Shown here one piece after another: positions 13,472-13,825 of a stretch of DNA of 13,825 bases (position 1 is its first letter; each line of letters starts with the position of its first letter). The translations under genes and the position numbers were made by a program. The stretch covers positions 1 through 13,825 of the forward strand of contig CAAFRY010000100.1 of NCBI GenBank assembly GCA_900765525.1. Direction: 5' to 3'. Below the pieces are notes generated by a model. The model worked only from the letters and a program-made list of their open reading frames with translations, made no database searches and had not been told where the DNA came from. Source of the DNA: an uncultured Blautia sp. (GTDB lineage: Bacteria; Bacillota; Clostridia; Lachnospirales; Lachnospiraceae).

Positions 13472-13825
13472 TTATTTCTTCAGTTGAATTTTTCTATTTA
13501 TTTTCTCTATAACTGCCTGGATTTCCTCCTCTGTACTTTCCAGCTCCTCCGCTATCTGGGAAATCGACTTTCCTCTTGCCAGTTTCTTCTGTATGGGATT
13601 CCATAGCAGCTTCTGCTCACTTTGAGTAATTCCCTCCCTGATTCCTTTCTGTATTCCTTCCTGTATTCCTTTCTGCATTCCTTCCTGTATTCCCTGCCTG
13701 CGCCCTTCCCGCATGCCTTTATTCCAGAACTGCTCCCTCTCCTGTCTCATATGCTCTTCTTCATCATATTCAAAGATACTCACACTCTTCGCCTCCGCTC
13801 TATTCTTCTCCAGAAAGTCTTTCAG
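13472..13825 (-). CDS. Rpn / PD-(D/E)XK nuclease family protein, C-terminal part (5' end outside window)
   Basis: The frame is open to the window edge and gives 117 residues starting LKDFLEKNRAEAKSVSIFEY. The segment FEYDEEEHMRQEREQFW followed by a run of 'EGxxxG' tetrads (QGIQEGMQKGIQEGIQKG) and a final helical part (SISQIAEELESTEEEIQAVIEKI) is the usual C-terminal layout of Rpn-family recombination-promoting nuclease / putative transposase proteins in Clostridia. The nuclease domain itself, with its catalytic residues, would lie upstream and is not visible, so activity cannot be judged. The final 'ISQIAEEL.S.EEEI' part looks like a small helix-turn-helix-type segment. It ends at a TAA at 13474-13472. 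These proteins often occur in many copies per genome and are linked to horizontal spread. Confidence 0.75.
   Translation of the reverse strand: MKDFLEKNRAEAKSVSIFEYDEEEHMRQEREQFWNKGMREGRRQGIQEGMQKGIQEGIQKGIREGITQSEQKLLWNPIQKKLARGKSISQIAEELESTEEEIQAVIEKINRKIQLKK
13629..13712. repeat. 12-bp imperfect tandem repeat inside the Rpn-type gene
   Basis: Seven tandem units of 12 bp with the plus-strand consensus ATTCCTTCCTGT run without gaps and code on the minus strand for the tetrads QEGI/QKGI. Because the unit is a multiple of three, slippage would change protein length without breaking the frame. Confidence 0.75.
13746..13799. repeat. 54-bp repeat, copy inside the Rpn-family gene
   Basis: This is the partner of 13288-13341. 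It codes for AEAKSVSIFEYDEEEHMR within the Rpn-type protein, so it is the likely source copy or a paralogue of the source. Confidence 0.85.

Overview
The window looks like a chromosomal segment of a gut-type Gram-positive anaerobe in or near the Lachnospiraceae (Clostridia). The evidence is a very large secreted wall-anchored protein built from GLUG-like modules with a 'VRTGD' C-terminal anchor, an Rpn-type nuclease tail rich in 'EGxxxG' repeats and ending after a 'FEYDEEEHMRQEREQ' segment, and AT-rich intergenic DNA with a consensus sigma-A type promoter. The taxonomic call is inference, since no RNA gene or marker gene is present. All genes lie on the minus strand.

Layout in transcription order (right to left). 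(1) 13825-13472: the C-terminal 117 codons of an Rpn / PD-(D/E)XK family protein, entering from outside the window. (2) 13471-13275: a short gap holding a small hairpin and a 54-bp sequence that duplicates part of the Rpn tail and runs in frame into the next gene. (3) 13274-12534: a PHP-domain tyrosine phosphatase of the CpsB/CapC/YwqE type. (4) 12506-10788: a half-size ABC exporter (transmembrane domain plus ATPase), 27 bp after the phosphatase and probably co-transcribed with it; a hairpin terminator follows at 10691-10735. (5) 10787-10462: a 326-bp AT-rich intergenic region with a textbook promoter (TTGACA-17-TATAAT), a perfect 2 x 12-bp palindrome just upstream of its -35 box, and imperfect 20-bp inverted repeats flanking both. 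(6) 10461-22: one gene of 3479 codons, three quarters of the window, coding for a giant surface protein.

The giant protein has a signal peptide, a Q/N/T/G-rich linker, an N-terminal region with three 'QL..IGSG'-like header motifs and Leu/Gly-rich hydrophobic segments, about 15 two-part repeats carrying some 31 GG[F/Y]xG motifs, a CnaB-type isopeptide domain, a cadherin/Ig-like 'VLSND' region, a jelly-roll-like region, a MucBP-like domain, an acidic Pro/Glu/Asp/Thr-rich wall-spanning stretch and an LPXTG-like sorting signal. It is most likely an adhesin or structural stalk protein.

How the genes work together is only partly visible. The phosphatase and exporter may act in polysaccharide or other envelope export and its control, and the giant protein is an envelope component under its own promoter, possibly switched on and off. 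No sortase, BY-kinase, glycosyltransferase or invertase lies in the window. The strongest leads for something new are the possible invertible promoter in front of the giant surface gene, the alternating repeat architecture with a recurring Cys/Ser position, and the Rpn-derived 54-bp leader fused ahead of the phosphatase.
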